64,000 bases of DNA from Lumnitzera littorea. Lineage: Eukaryota; Streptophyta; Magnoliopsida; Myrtales; Combretaceae. Below are positions 24,301 to 35,285 of this stretch, in pieces. Made by a program: the position numbers and the translations under genes. The notes below the pieces were generated by a model. That model made no database searches. It saw nothing but the letters and a program-made list of their open reading frames with translations, and was not told where the DNA came from. Position 1 is the first letter of the stretch, and each line of letters opens with the position of its first letter. The stretch is taken from assembly GCA_024138015.1 (NCBI GenBank), contig JAMXBB010000003.1:30602392-30666391 (forward strand). The letters run 5' to 3'.

Positions 24301-24537
24301 AGTCAATTCATGAGCAACAATTGTCATTGATAACTCAATTTCTTTAAAATGAAGAAGAGTTTCAAAATGTATACTTCACTCAAATCTATACACTCATTCA
24401 AACACCACATTGATTTTTCTCAAACACTCCCCTAAAGCCATACCCACTTTATTGGGCTTATACATTTTGAGCTCATGGTTTTAGGGCTTGTTAATTTCTT
24501 CAAGTGAAAAACTCAAACACATGGAGGGCGATCACCT

Positions 24538-24680
24538 TAGCAAAAAAAAAAAAAGAAAAAAAAAAAGGGAAAAAGAAAGAAAAAAAAAAAGAGAAAAGGA
24601 GAAAAAGAAAAAGGAACAAAAAAAGAAAAAGAGAAAGAAAAGAAAAAACCAAAAAAGAAAGGAAAAAGAAGAAATAATAT
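24538..24680. repeat. Purine (A/G) tract
   Basis: About 140 bases of almost only A and G on the plus strand (runs of aaaag, aagaa, gaaaaa). It yields a Lys/Arg/Glu-rich open frame (24488-24688) that is an artefact of composition, not a gene. Confidence 0.9.
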
Positions 24681-25989
24681 CGAGGTGATCACATCTCAAA
24701 AAGCAGCTCAAAAGCTCTCAAAGAGTAGCTCAAAAGCCCTTAAAGCGCCCAAAACCCAATTATCTTAGAAAACCTGAGCCCATGAATTCTAAAATTAAAG
24801 ACTTGAGTTTTCTCCCAATATCCTTTAAAATATAAACTTAAGCCAAAGATTCTAAGCCTAAAGGAATGAAACTTTAATTATATGATCCTAACCATTATAT
24901 CACCTCTAACGAAACTTTTTTGACTAAAGAAATTAATTTATCTTAAGCAATTATTACTCATGAAGCCGGAGCAACCTCATCTTAGCATTTCTTATTAAGG
25001 TTCTTGACTTATAAACCTGTGTTGAGATATTAATTTTTCAAAGTTAGCTAAACACATTTCCTTTTGTTTAAGCTAATGACCAAAAGCTTATGTTACAACC
25101 CTAAGGAAAAGACCTATCAAATCAATTAAAGTATACCACTTACAAGATTGACCATAATTTTTTGAATCATAATCAAAAGTGAAAACAAACCATTTGAGAG
25201 TGTGAAGAAGTCCTCTTGGACTAAACAATTTAGATAATCAAGAAACTTTCCTTAGTATGAAACATATGAATGCAAAAGTTAAGCATGCCTTGGGGGCACA
25301 AGAAGTAATTCGCCCCAAAATCGAATGGAAATTCCCTACAGCAAGAGTAACAAGGTCTTCAATTAAGTTTTTTTTTTTTTTCTATTCCCTCAACATAGTA
25401 GACGAACAATCGAAGATGAAGAATGAATAGCAAATGGGTTAAAAGAATGAGCATACCACTTATTTGTAATATTTAGAGCCGGTATAAATTCACTTACTTG
25501 TTAGTAAGAAAAACATGAACTGTTTTTCAATAAAAGCATACTTTTTCCCTTTAAGTTTCAAAAAATGAAAATTTGAGATTTTGTAGTGTGAACTTTAGTC
25601 ATCCCCGAGTTAAAACTTTAGTAATCCCTCTAGAAAATTTCAAGAACCTTAGTTATCTTTTCGTTAAGAACTTTGGAATTTTAGTCATCCTTTAATATGA
25701 GGAAAATTTACAAGCTTCGGCCAATCTTATAAAAAAGATTATTTAAGAGTCTTTGTCATTATACTAAAGAGCTTAGGCTATTTAGGAACTTTAGTTATCT
25801 TGTGTTCAGAGTTCGGAAAGTTTTAGCTTGCATTAAAGAGTATCAATTATCTTAAGGATAAAAAAAAAAAAAAATTAGCCATGCCTTCAAACTCTTTTGT
25901 TAAGTTTTCTTCTTTGAAAGATCTATCCTTTTGAGAAGTCAATTTTTCTTTTAAGAACATCAATTTTTCGGCATAGTGCCTAATCTTAT

Positions 25990-26655
25990 CCTTTTGCTCT
26001 ATTTTTTCAAGATTGGCCCCTTATTCCTTTGCCCCATCCTTTCAAGATAGGCCTCTTTAATCTTTTGCCCTGTCCTTTTACGACAAGTTATTTAATCTTT
26101 TGCCCTGTTCTTTCAAGACGGGCTTCTTTAATCCTCTTACCCTATCATTTCAAGATAAGTGCCTCAATCTTTTACACTAATTATTTGCCCTATCCTTTCA
26201 AAACAAGCATTCTAATCTTTTGCCCTATCATTTCAAGATAGACTCCCTAAGTATTTGCCCTATCCTTTTAAGATAACATTCTAATCTTTTGCCCTATCTT
26301 TTCAATATAGGCGTCCTAATTTTTTTACCTTATTCTTTCCCCAATCATTTGCCCTATCCTTTTAAGATAGGCCCTCATATTTCTTTGCTACATCTTTTCA
26401 AGACAGGCCTCCTATTACTTTGCCTTATCCTTTTAAGACAAGCCTCCCTTATTCCTTCGCCTCATCCTTTTAAGATAGGCTTCTTATTCCTTTGCCTCGT
26501 CCTTTTAAGATGGGCTTTCGATTCCTTTACCTCATCTTTTTAAGATCGGCCTCCTATTCCTTGCCCCATCCTTTTAAGTTAAGCCTCCTATTCCTTTGCC
26601 TTGTTATTTCAAGACGGGTAATTTAAGTCAATATTCTTTTACCTCATCCTTTCGA
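25990..26655. repeat. 35-bp minisatellite in E
   Basis: About 18-19 degenerate units, most 34-37 bp, built on gccctatccttttaagatag followed by gcctcctattccttt. Each unit holds a small inverted repeat CCTATC...GATAGG around ctttta. Units vary at the paired bases, often in a way that keeps both sides similar (for example cctcgtc/gatggg). Confidence 0.92.
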
Positions 26656-26778
26656 AAGGAGACACTATTCAACTAACCATTCAAGTTTATAATTTCATTC
26701 TAGGATTTAGCAAAAATGGGTATCTCTTTTGTCTTTGTAGCGAAATTCTAATCAAACTTCGCTACAAAGAGGAACGGT

Positions 26779-28862
26779 TATAGACATCTTATTTTTGCTA
26801 TCTTTAGAATTCTTTTCTTATTGGGTTAGATTTAAAAATAAAAAAATGAAAAAAATAATAAAAATAATAAAAGTATCGAGTCAAGTTAGTCGTTTAAGGT
26901 TGGATCGAACAATGGTTGAAGACGAACATTTAATTTAATAGATTTTAAGTTGTCGAATAGTTGGGCTTCATTAAAAAATACTTTTTAGTTTAGTCCAATA
27001 TAAAGTAAATTTTTATTTAATTTATATTGAGGTAAATAGACTTAGGATTCATTAATGAGTTAGTATGTGTTTTGGGCTAAATTAAGATGAATTGAATCGG
27101 ATCCAAGATAGAAAGCCCAAATAAGTATGGGGTTTCTACAAATAAGTATGGGGTTTCTACAAAATAGATTAAATCTTTAATGAATTTAATAAATCAAAAT
27201 TGAGTATTATTGTATCTTATGAATATTGGATTTGATAGGAATGAATCTTTGCAACAAAAAGATCTAAAAGATTCAAGTTTATGATCTATAAATAGTGGAC
27301 ATTAAGGATGAAAAATGGATGTTTTCACAATTTACAATACAATTCACATCTGTCTCCACACATACAATTTCTACATATATCTGCATCTCACTATCTTCAC
27401 ACCCAGTACTTTACATACATTTAGTAGCACGAAGCTACACAATCACTACAAACCCCATTCACGTTTAACATTCTATATACATTATCCTTTACTCAACATT
27501 GTTACTCTCCAAGACTAATGCATGACACAACATACATTACTGTCTCCATATCATCATACTGTACTGCACGAAGTCACATACATCTAACAACACACTCATC
27601 GAGCATTGTACTCTATTATCTACGTCTGTATAGCACATACAAACACACTTCATTGATGACCATCCTTTGTACGCCACAAACCACATGCTGAACACATACG
27701 CCAACATAATACTGCACCGTACGACATAGCATTCCAAGCATACAACCACGTCTGACGCCATCCAGCACAATACGTCTATTGTTCAAGCACTCCACATCTA
27801 GCGGTCCATCAACAACGCACATCCAGTCCGATCACGATCATGCGTACGATCCGACCCGCTTAGGTAATTAGGTAAATTATTTCAATTATTTATTTATTTT
27901 GTTTTTTATTAATTAATCGCTTTACTTTACTAAGTTGTTTTTTTTTTTTTTGTTAGCGTAAGTTGTTTTTTTTTTTAGATAAATGTTCATGTTTTTTAGT
28001 TAAATTGTATCTTTCTTTTTTTTTTTTTTTTTTACCAAAACTGCAATTTTTTGATATAATTGTATATCTTTTCTCCGAAATTCATATCTTTGAAGAAGAT
28101 ATGTATTTTGATTATATCTTAGTAGATCTTATCTTTAGGATTTAGAAAATTAATTTTTGACACGTAGTAGTTTTTTTTTTTAAATAAATAAATAATCTTA
28201 ACCAGAGTTTTCTTTCAAAAGATTTAGTTAGTTAGGATTTTTTTTTAGATAGATTCACGAAATTAGATTTTTTAAGGTTTTTTCTAAATAATAATAATAA
28301 ATCGATAACTAATGTAAATTTGGCCTACTAAATCTTTTCTTAAAAAAAAGCAGAACTACATCAGTTTAATCTTGACTAATAGGTATGTAGGCACCTCCGA
28401 GGTAACCGTATAAAAAATAAATAAATAAAACCTTTTTCCTTATTTTTTTTTAAATTCGTAATAAAAAATATTAAAAAATTCATCTTGATTACATTTACAT
28501 ATCTGTATATATTTTAGTATTTTTAGAAAAATTATAAAAAAATAAAAACCTATTAGTTTTTTTTATCTTTATATGGTAACTTAATCTTAATAGCTTAGCT
28601 TCTAAGCTTATATTTTCTGGTTTAATTTTTTAAAAGAATAGTTTTTTTTTTAGAATATTTGCAAATTAGTAGCTAAATTAGGATTTTCCCACTTGAAAAC
28701 GCTAATTTCATTTTTTACCAGTTTAATCGATTGGCAACTCCAATTTTTTAAAATATTTTTTTAAGAAAAATGTTTTTCGTTAATTTTATATTGAGTAACT
28801 TATATTGAGCGGGCTAGGCTTAATGTAAATTAAATTAAGGAAAATCAAAATAAGGCTCGACA
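26779..28862 (+). repeat. E 3' LTR
   Basis: 2084 bp from tatagacatc (TG changed to TA) to aaggctcgaca, aligned throughout with 19245-21386. It has its own 21-bp duplication of caaataagtatggggtttct (27118-27160). Confidence 0.87.
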
Positions 28863-28867
28863 AACAG

Positions 28868-29760
28868 AAAGTAGGTTGTGTGTGAATCGTAGAACATAAA
28901 GCACACATCTAAGAGTGATATGTCGATTGAGTTTAACTGAACCAGTGACTGTAGATAATAGTAAGGTTCCATCTAACAATTTAACAGTAATTGGTTCAAG
29001 TAGATATTCCACATCAAAGAGAATGTTAAAGTATGGTGTCATGTGATCGGTAGCACCTATATCAATTACCTAAGTAACCAAACAATTATTCACAATAGCT
29101 AAACAAATTGCATTAGAAATGGACATACCTATAAACACCATGACATTAGAAACACTTGCTACATTTTCTTTGTTCTTCATAAACCTCATCATCTCCTGAC
29201 ATAAACTTTGTAAAAAAATTTTATCTTGAAAGCCTGAACCTTTAGCAACTAACTAATCATCATCATCATCTAAAGGTGTATGCTAAATGTTTCCTGTTTG
29301 ACATGTAGAGGCAAATGAATTAGTTTTCACTTTCTGATTCACCTTCTTACCCTTTTACCAATCAGGATATCTAACTAATCGAAAGTATGTTTCAATGATA
29401 TGCCCTTCTCCTTCACAATGTCGACAAAAAACTCCTTTCTTGATTCTCCTTTTATCCTTTATGTTGTTCTTATTCATAACAAAAGCAGCAATGTCAGTAC
29501 TACTAATAAACGCTCCAAAAACTTGACATTGTTTCTCCACTTGCTGAATAAGATAATAAGCCATGTTCACGAATAGGAGTAGCTCCATCGACAATATTTG
29601 ATTCCTAATTCCTTTATAGGCTTCATTCAATCCTATAAGAAACTAAATAAGCCTTATATGAGACTCATATTCAATGGTAGCATTCATTTCTCTAAGAATT
29701 AATTTATTAATCTAAATTACACCAGCAGAAGAAAAATAGGAACGAAAGTACTTGGATTTC
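28868..29760 (-). pseudogene. Copia F gag and protease remnant
   Basis: 28845-29042 encodes the copia protease end: YLLEPITVKLLDGTLL, GSVKLNRHITLRCVLYVLRF and THNLLSV, the family signature that precedes the integrase. 29355-29630 encodes the gag C-terminal part with SSTDIAAFVMNK and the zinc knuckle CRHCEGEGHIIETYF, where the last Cys is replaced by Tyr. Start of gag should be near 29720. Frames are broken at several places. Confidence 0.85.
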
Positions 29761-29772
29761 GCTTTGATACCA
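29761..29772 (-). other. Copia F primer binding site
   Basis: The minus strand reads TGGTATCAAAGC, one base from the initiator tRNA-Met PBS, directly against the 5' LTR without a spacer. Confidence 0.88.
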
Positions 29773-30090
29773 TCTAGGAAATCAAGATCTGTATGTAAGT
29801 TTGATTTAATCTTCAATCCATTGAATAGTGTTTACAATCGTGGACTTGGAAATAATGAAAAGAAGGGATAGAGAGAGAGAGAGAGAGAAAGGTATCGAAG
29901 GAAAAGAAGGAAGTAAAAGTGAGTAATTGTAATTAATCTCTAAGTAAGGAATATAAGTATTTATACTTATGATTAATAAAGCTAACTACTCCTATCTAAA
30001 ACTAGTAATTAGCAACTAACAAAACAAAAAAGGAAAAATACAAATACACATGTAACAAAGAAAAAACAATAAATATCACATAAGCTTTCA
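29773..30090 (-). repeat. Copia F 5' LTR
   Basis: 318 bp, homologous to 16105-16424, ending tttca before the target duplication agttc. Contains a GA microsatellite (29871-29889). Confidence 0.9.
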
Positions 30091-30095
30091 AGTTC

Positions 30096-31150
30096 ATCTA
30101 ATATAGAAGCCAATACCAGACTCTTTATCTTTCCCTTTCCTCTCTTTCAAAGAAGCATGATATAAAAGCTTGTTACCTAAGCCATCACATGACCAATTGT
30201 GTGTTTGTTCTCTTAATATAATTATTTTACTAACGGAAGAGCTTTTGTTTCCTAAGGAAGGGGGGAGAAGTTATATATAATGTAGTAAATAGTCTTTATT
30301 AGGTTCAATACATATCTATCATTTTTCTTAAATTATATAAATACAAATGAGATAAAATTAATTATATGTTTACAAATTTTTTGGTTTTTTTTTTCTTAAC
30401 TCAATCTATATTCAATCCTATACCCATTTAATATAAACAATCAACTAAGAGTTAAGAAAAATAAGTTTTCTTTAAATTTGAAAAGAAATTGAAATCACTA
30501 CCCGATTAAGGTTGGGAAAAGGGTTAGATTAAAACTAATTTAGTAGATTGATTTTAATTTAGCTACTATACTACATGAAAACTAATTTTGAAGGTTTTTT
30601 TTTAAAAAAAAAACTAGAGATTTGGATTTGAGAGCTAACTATCACTTTTAACTTTCCGAATTTAGCTTTATATTTCAAAATACCATAAAACAAAAATTTT
30701 TTATTCATAAATAAAGAAAATTAAGTCTATTTACAAAAAAATATATATATATATTTATAAAGGAAAATAGAAACTTCCCTTATATTAAATTGCTTAGTGG
30801 GTTAGTAAATGCCTACGTACCCTCTAATAGGAATTAATCTTTCTATAGTTCATTTCCAAAACTTTAGTGTATTAGTTTGTTTTAATTTTGAAAATCTATT
30901 GAGTTTTTGTTTTTAATTTGTTTACTTTTTACTAAAAAAACTAGGAAAAGAGTCATAATTTGAAGTTTTATTAATTTTTTTTTAAGTTCTATAAGAAAAC
31001 CCTAAATTAGAGAATTTATTTTAATTTTTTTGAAAAAAAATTTTCTAAGTGGTAAAAATATTCCATTTCATTCATTATTCACTATCATTATTCTTGTTTT
31101 TTTTTTTGACTTTTTTTAGTAAATAATTAGCAAATTAACAAACAAAATGG
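30096..31150. other. Intergenic, AT-rich
   Basis: Homopolymer-rich DNA with no recognisable coding region, RNA gene or element end. Confidence 0.7.
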
Positions 31151-32330
31151 AAAATTAAAAAAAAAAAACAACTTGAAATAAATTAGGCGTATAGGTTAGG
31201 AAGTCAAGGCGTGGGTTAGCATGGTGGGCTCCTTGAATCTAGATCGGGCTGGGTATAGGGAACTCAATTTGCAACTTGGTACTAACAGTAGTGGCAATGG
31301 AGGCTCATTTTCTGTGGATTCCGACAACCAAATGAACGAGAAATCACACTTTTGTGAGCTTTTTATTAGACTTAGGGTTATAGACTCGATACCATAAGTT
31401 GTCGTGATGGTTTAGTGGGTTTTTAGAGTTAAGTCGCATAAGGGAATGAAGAGTGAACGTGATGGTTTAGTGGGTTTTTAGAGTTAAGTCGCATAAGGGA
31501 ATGAAGAGTGAACCGTAGGGGTCATAGCCAAGCGTAGTGGAGGTGGTCAATTGGGTTTAAGTGTGGTGGTGGCCATATGTAATGTTTGGTGTTGCTGGGA
31601 TCACATGAGATTAGGTTGAGTGGTTGGTTAGACGAGTAAGGTTGGGACTTGCACATTTGGGGTTCTGTTGCAGACTTATAAGGAGATAAATCAGCAATTT
31701 GTGGAACACGTACCTGAGTGGCGCTGCTAATGGGTCGATGTGTGATGGTGGGTCACTATGTAGCAATGGAGAGTTAGAAAGAGGACTGTGGTGATGATGG
31801 AGTTGGGGTTGTGATTGTGTTAGATGTGCAGTGTTGATTATGTGCTTGAGATTGCTGTAAGAGGAGAGAGAGAGAGGATTAAGTGGCTAGGTTTGAATTT
31901 GTCAATAGAGTATACAACTGGGTGTGTGGGTGGTGTTATAGTGGAGTATGTGTTTGGCATGGTCGGTTGGGGGTAATGATAGGGGTTTGTTGCTGTGACT
32001 AAGTTAGGATGTATATTGGTGGACGGTAAGGATTGGATGTGCAGTGAAGAGAGTATTAACGATATGCAATGTACAGATTGTGTATTCTTTTTTATTTGAT
32101 CCCTTGTATGTTATTGGACTGTCCATTTATAAGATTTATACTTTGAATCTTGTAAATCCTTCTTGATCATCTCAAATCTTTTGGATAAGATTCAATCTAA
32201 ATTTAAATCTTTTATAAATCTCCCCTTTATCGAATTTAACAATATCATCATTAGATTTATGATTTTCACTAATCATTAGCTATGATTTTATTAAATCCAC
32301 TTAAAAACAATAAAGATTTGATAAGATATA
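31150..32330 (-). repeat. LTR-like remnant, tentative
   Basis: Read on the minus strand, 32290-32060 resembles the region of the E LTR around its TATA (attgttaaattcgataaa, aaagatttgaga, gatttacaagattcaaagtata, cttataaatggaca), followed by a C-rich cacaca leader (32050-31500) like that of E. It contains an exact 55-bp tandem duplication. No second copy or target duplication is visible, so the call rests on layout only. Confidence 0.4.
31404..31513. repeat. Exact 55-bp tandem duplication
   Basis: 31404-31458 and 31459-31513 are identical as I read them. No spacer. Confidence 0.95.
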
Positions 32331-35021
32331 TAGTTATATCTGGATCCCATACACTTAACTAATTTTCTTCTTTTTTTGTTAGCTTGTTGGAAAAAGAACA
32401 AAAAAGGGGATGATGCTCATGTCAACCATGTGGCTCCTAACAAATGCTAAAAAAGGAAGAAGGCACATGTGTGCCTAGTAAGGTTTAAACCCATGACTTC
32501 TTGCTTATATTCCTTATCAAGACCAAGTGTTGTACCAAATAGTTATTAGCTCGTGCCCTAAATTTTAATATAATAAAATTATACTTAAGTTATGTAGTCA
32601 CTTAAAATAAAGAAATTGCCTGGACAAAAAATGAAGTAATCCAAATATGCTAACCCCAACTTAAACATAAATCTATTTTCCTAAAAGCTCTATTTTCCTA
32701 AAAACCATTTTCTTATTATTTTTATTTTTCTTTTTTTCTTAATTGAAAATTTCTCCATTTTTGTGCTTTTTCTAATTTTTTGTATTTTTTCTATATTTTT
32801 GTATTAGGCCCCTTTTCCTAAAATTATAAGGGTAAAAATGAGCTGTTTATAATTACCAATGCTAAACTGTATCTTGAACCTACAATAGGAAATGAATCCT
32901 CTAAGGTTACTGTTTCCTAAAGTTTTCTAAAGTTATAAATCAATAATGGTTGTTATCTTGATTTGGAAATATCATGTGATATCATTGCGACATCATCTTT
33001 TTTTTTTTCCAAATATCTAGATAAAAACAACTATTAATTTGTAAGTTTAGAAAATTTTAAGAAAAAAAGCAACTTTAACGAATCCAAATCCAATGTGACA
33101 TCATAATTTGCAAAATGTAGCATTAAATAGTTGTCATTTAATGAATTAGGTTCCATTGTTAAATTGTATTTACTATATGTGATTTTATTTCCTTATTTGT
33201 TATTTATGTTACGTATATAATAAAAAAATGTGAAAGTGCAATTGTTAATATAAGCCCTGTAATTGAAAGTTCAAACTCAATATGTAAGATTCATGATGAT
33301 TGGATAAAGTATTCAATCGAGCTTAAATTATACAACAAAACTAGAAGTATTAGTAAAAGTAACTCTATAAGTTTGAATTTAGAAAAATAAGTAATAAAAT
33401 AATAGAATATTATAATATCAAATTAAAGTATATTACTCGTTATTTATTGAAAATGCATAAAAACAAGTTTCAATAATTAATAAGTTACTAGAAATAAATT
33501 ATATGCACATTAAAAATCATAAAATAACATAACAATATTTAGAAGTATTTACTTATACTCTATATGTATTTACATATAGGTAAAAATATGTGAAATTACT
33601 TAAAATGCCCTAAAAAAGCTAAAATAATACCAAATAATTAAAGAAAATTACAAAAAAAAAATCAAGTAAAATTAAAAAAAAAAAGGGGAAAAGTAAGGGT
33701 TTGTCTAAAATTAGGTTGCGATATGTTAGGGTAGAAAGAAAAAAATTGAACCAATTAAAATAAACTAACTAGAAAGCAAACTGAGAAGAAAATGAGGTTA
33801 AATGTCAACTCAAAATTAATGAAAAAAAATCCTTATGCAGCTCTATAAAAACCCAAACCTTAACTGAAGCTCATTTGGTCTGTTTAGAGTGCAAAAAAAT
33901 TAGAGAGAACTGAAAAGAGAGAATTAAGGTTTTTTTTTTTTTTAAACTTAGAAAAAAAATCTATGCAATTAGGGTTTGTAGACCAATCTTATGATCCACA
34001 ACCACTTGTAAGTGAATTGCCGTCACCAAAACACCCTACCATCATCGCTTAAGCTGACCGATAGCCTTAGGACCACCACTATTGGCTGAAAGTCTAATGG
34101 TTAGGTAAGTCTAATTTTAACCCGATTATGTTTAATTTATTAAAATTATCAATTTTATCCAAAATATTATGAAATTTAGTATTCCAATGTTTTATGTATA
34201 TAGATTTAGGAAAAAATATTAGTTTGATTCAATTATATTTAGAAATATGTAGTGCTTAAAAAACTGTGTATATCCAAGCATATTTTGATTTAGAAATAAA
34301 TAGCCTTAGGAGTGTAGTTTTAAGCTAAAAAATTTTGTGTATACTACTTAAGAGATGTAGAATAATATTATGAAGCCCTTTTTCTAGAAAATGAATTTTC
34401 GAAAATTTTAAGTAATTTTTAGGCCTTTAAAATATATATATAATTAGTGATTTTGGGCTTAATTAATGGTTAACTGAATAATTACTAATTTAGTATATAA
34501 TGAAGTGTTTTAAGATGCTCATATCTAATGTAGATGATATTTGTAGTATTTACGGTGTTAAATGTAATTATTAGAAATATTTTGTAGTAAATATATGTAA
34601 TTTTAATAGTATGTGGAATTGGAATTATAATAAATATAAAATATTAGGTTAAAATAGATAATATAATAATATTAATATATAATAAATCTGGTAGAAAATA
34701 CAAATTTAGGTAATTATACAAAAATATAAATTTTTCTTACATCGAGAGTAAATTTAGTACATAAGTAAAGACTAGGGTATACTATACATGCTAGATTATT
34801 GGTTAAGGAATAAAAGTGGTATTTAAGATACTTGAATATAATGTAATTAACTTTACATTACGGTTCAAAATACATTCTTTGGATTTATGTATAATACTTG
34901 TAGTTGGAATTAATCTAGAACCTCAATTGGAACAGGATTCGGAAATAGACTCTAAAACTAACCTACAATGAATCGATAATAAATAATATATATATGAAAA
35001 ATTGAGTTAAATCATAGCTTA
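32331..35021. other. Intergenic, AT-rich; possible LTR promoter at 33840
   Basis: No coding region recognised. At 33843-33850 ctataaaaa is followed by a leader with gagagaac and gaaaagagag runs and agggtttg (33890-33980). That resembles the start of transcription in plant LTRs, but neither end of such an element was found. Confidence 0.5.
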
Positions 35022-35285
35022 TAGTTTATATATAATATAAGGATATAAATACTAAAAGAGTATTTATATTATAGGATACGCGGAGACGAGTGAGCTACAA
35101 CTAATTGAGTGAGCTAACTGAGGACTTCAGGTAAATTGGATTTAATACTTTATTAGTTTATATATAATATAAGGATATAAATACTAAAAGAGTATTGATA
35201 TTATAGGACACGCGGAGATGAGTGAGCTACGACTAATTAAGTGAGCTAACTGAGGACTTCAGGTAAATTGGGTTTAATACTTTAT
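35022..35285. repeat. 132-bp tandem duplication
   Basis: 35022-35153 and 35154-35285 match over the full 132 bp with about ten differences. Unit starts tagtttatatataat and ends tttaatactttat. It holds the phrase acgcggaga.gagtgagcta, of the kind seen inside long LTRs of plant gypsy elements. Confidence 0.92.

Larger units (their letters stand above)
21387..26778 (+). other. E interior, non-coding
   Basis: No gag, protease, RT or integrase motif found in six frames. 21391-21409 (tgacgactctactagggac) resembles the TTGGCGACTC(T/C)GCTGGGGA primer-binding type known from plant gypsy elements. The rest is T-rich (21420-23200), then a stretch of short repeated words (23300-25560), a purine tract, a degenerate array built on ctttagtcatc (25590-25860) and a 35-bp minisatellite (25990-26655). 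The short open frame at 24037-24249 shows no family motif. Confidence 0.8.
19245..28862 (+). mobile_element. Large non-coding LTR element E (LARD-like), nested in copia F
   Basis: 9.6 kb with two homologous ~2.1-kb terminal regions in direct orientation (19245-21386 and 26779-28862), a primer-binding-like site directly after the left one (21391-21409) and a 5-bp target duplication. The 5.4-kb interior has no recognisable gag or pol on either strand. Long LTRs, a non-coding interior and a dependence on outside proteins are the features of large retrotransposon derivatives (LARDs). The LTR copies differ at many sites, so the insertion is old, and copia F is older still. Confidence 0.88.
19240..28867. 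repeat. Target-site duplication of E (aacag)
   Basis: aacag occurs at 19240-19244 just before the left LTR of E and at 28863-28867 just after the right LTR. Removing E and one copy rejoins the copia coding region. Confidence 0.88.
16105..30090 (-). mobile_element. Ty1/copia retrotransposon F, split by element E
   Basis: LTRs at 16105-16424 and 29773-30090 flank gag (right), protease, integrase, reverse transcriptase and RNase H (left) in Ty1/copia order on the minus strand. The five bases agttc stand just outside both ends (16100-16104 and 30091-30095), a clean target duplication. Protease (28863-29060) and the integrase lead-in (18890-19240) are one coding region cut by the 9.6-kb element E. 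Without E the element is about 4.4 kb. All coding regions contain stops. Confidence 0.92.

Noticed and set aside
24488..24688. Open frame of 66 codons, almost all Lys, Arg and Glu
   Set aside because: It is only the translation of an A/G tract.
25990..26655. CRISPR-like array (regular repeats with an inverted core)
   Set aside because: There are no distinct spacers, the repeats are degenerate, and the surroundings are a plant retroelement.
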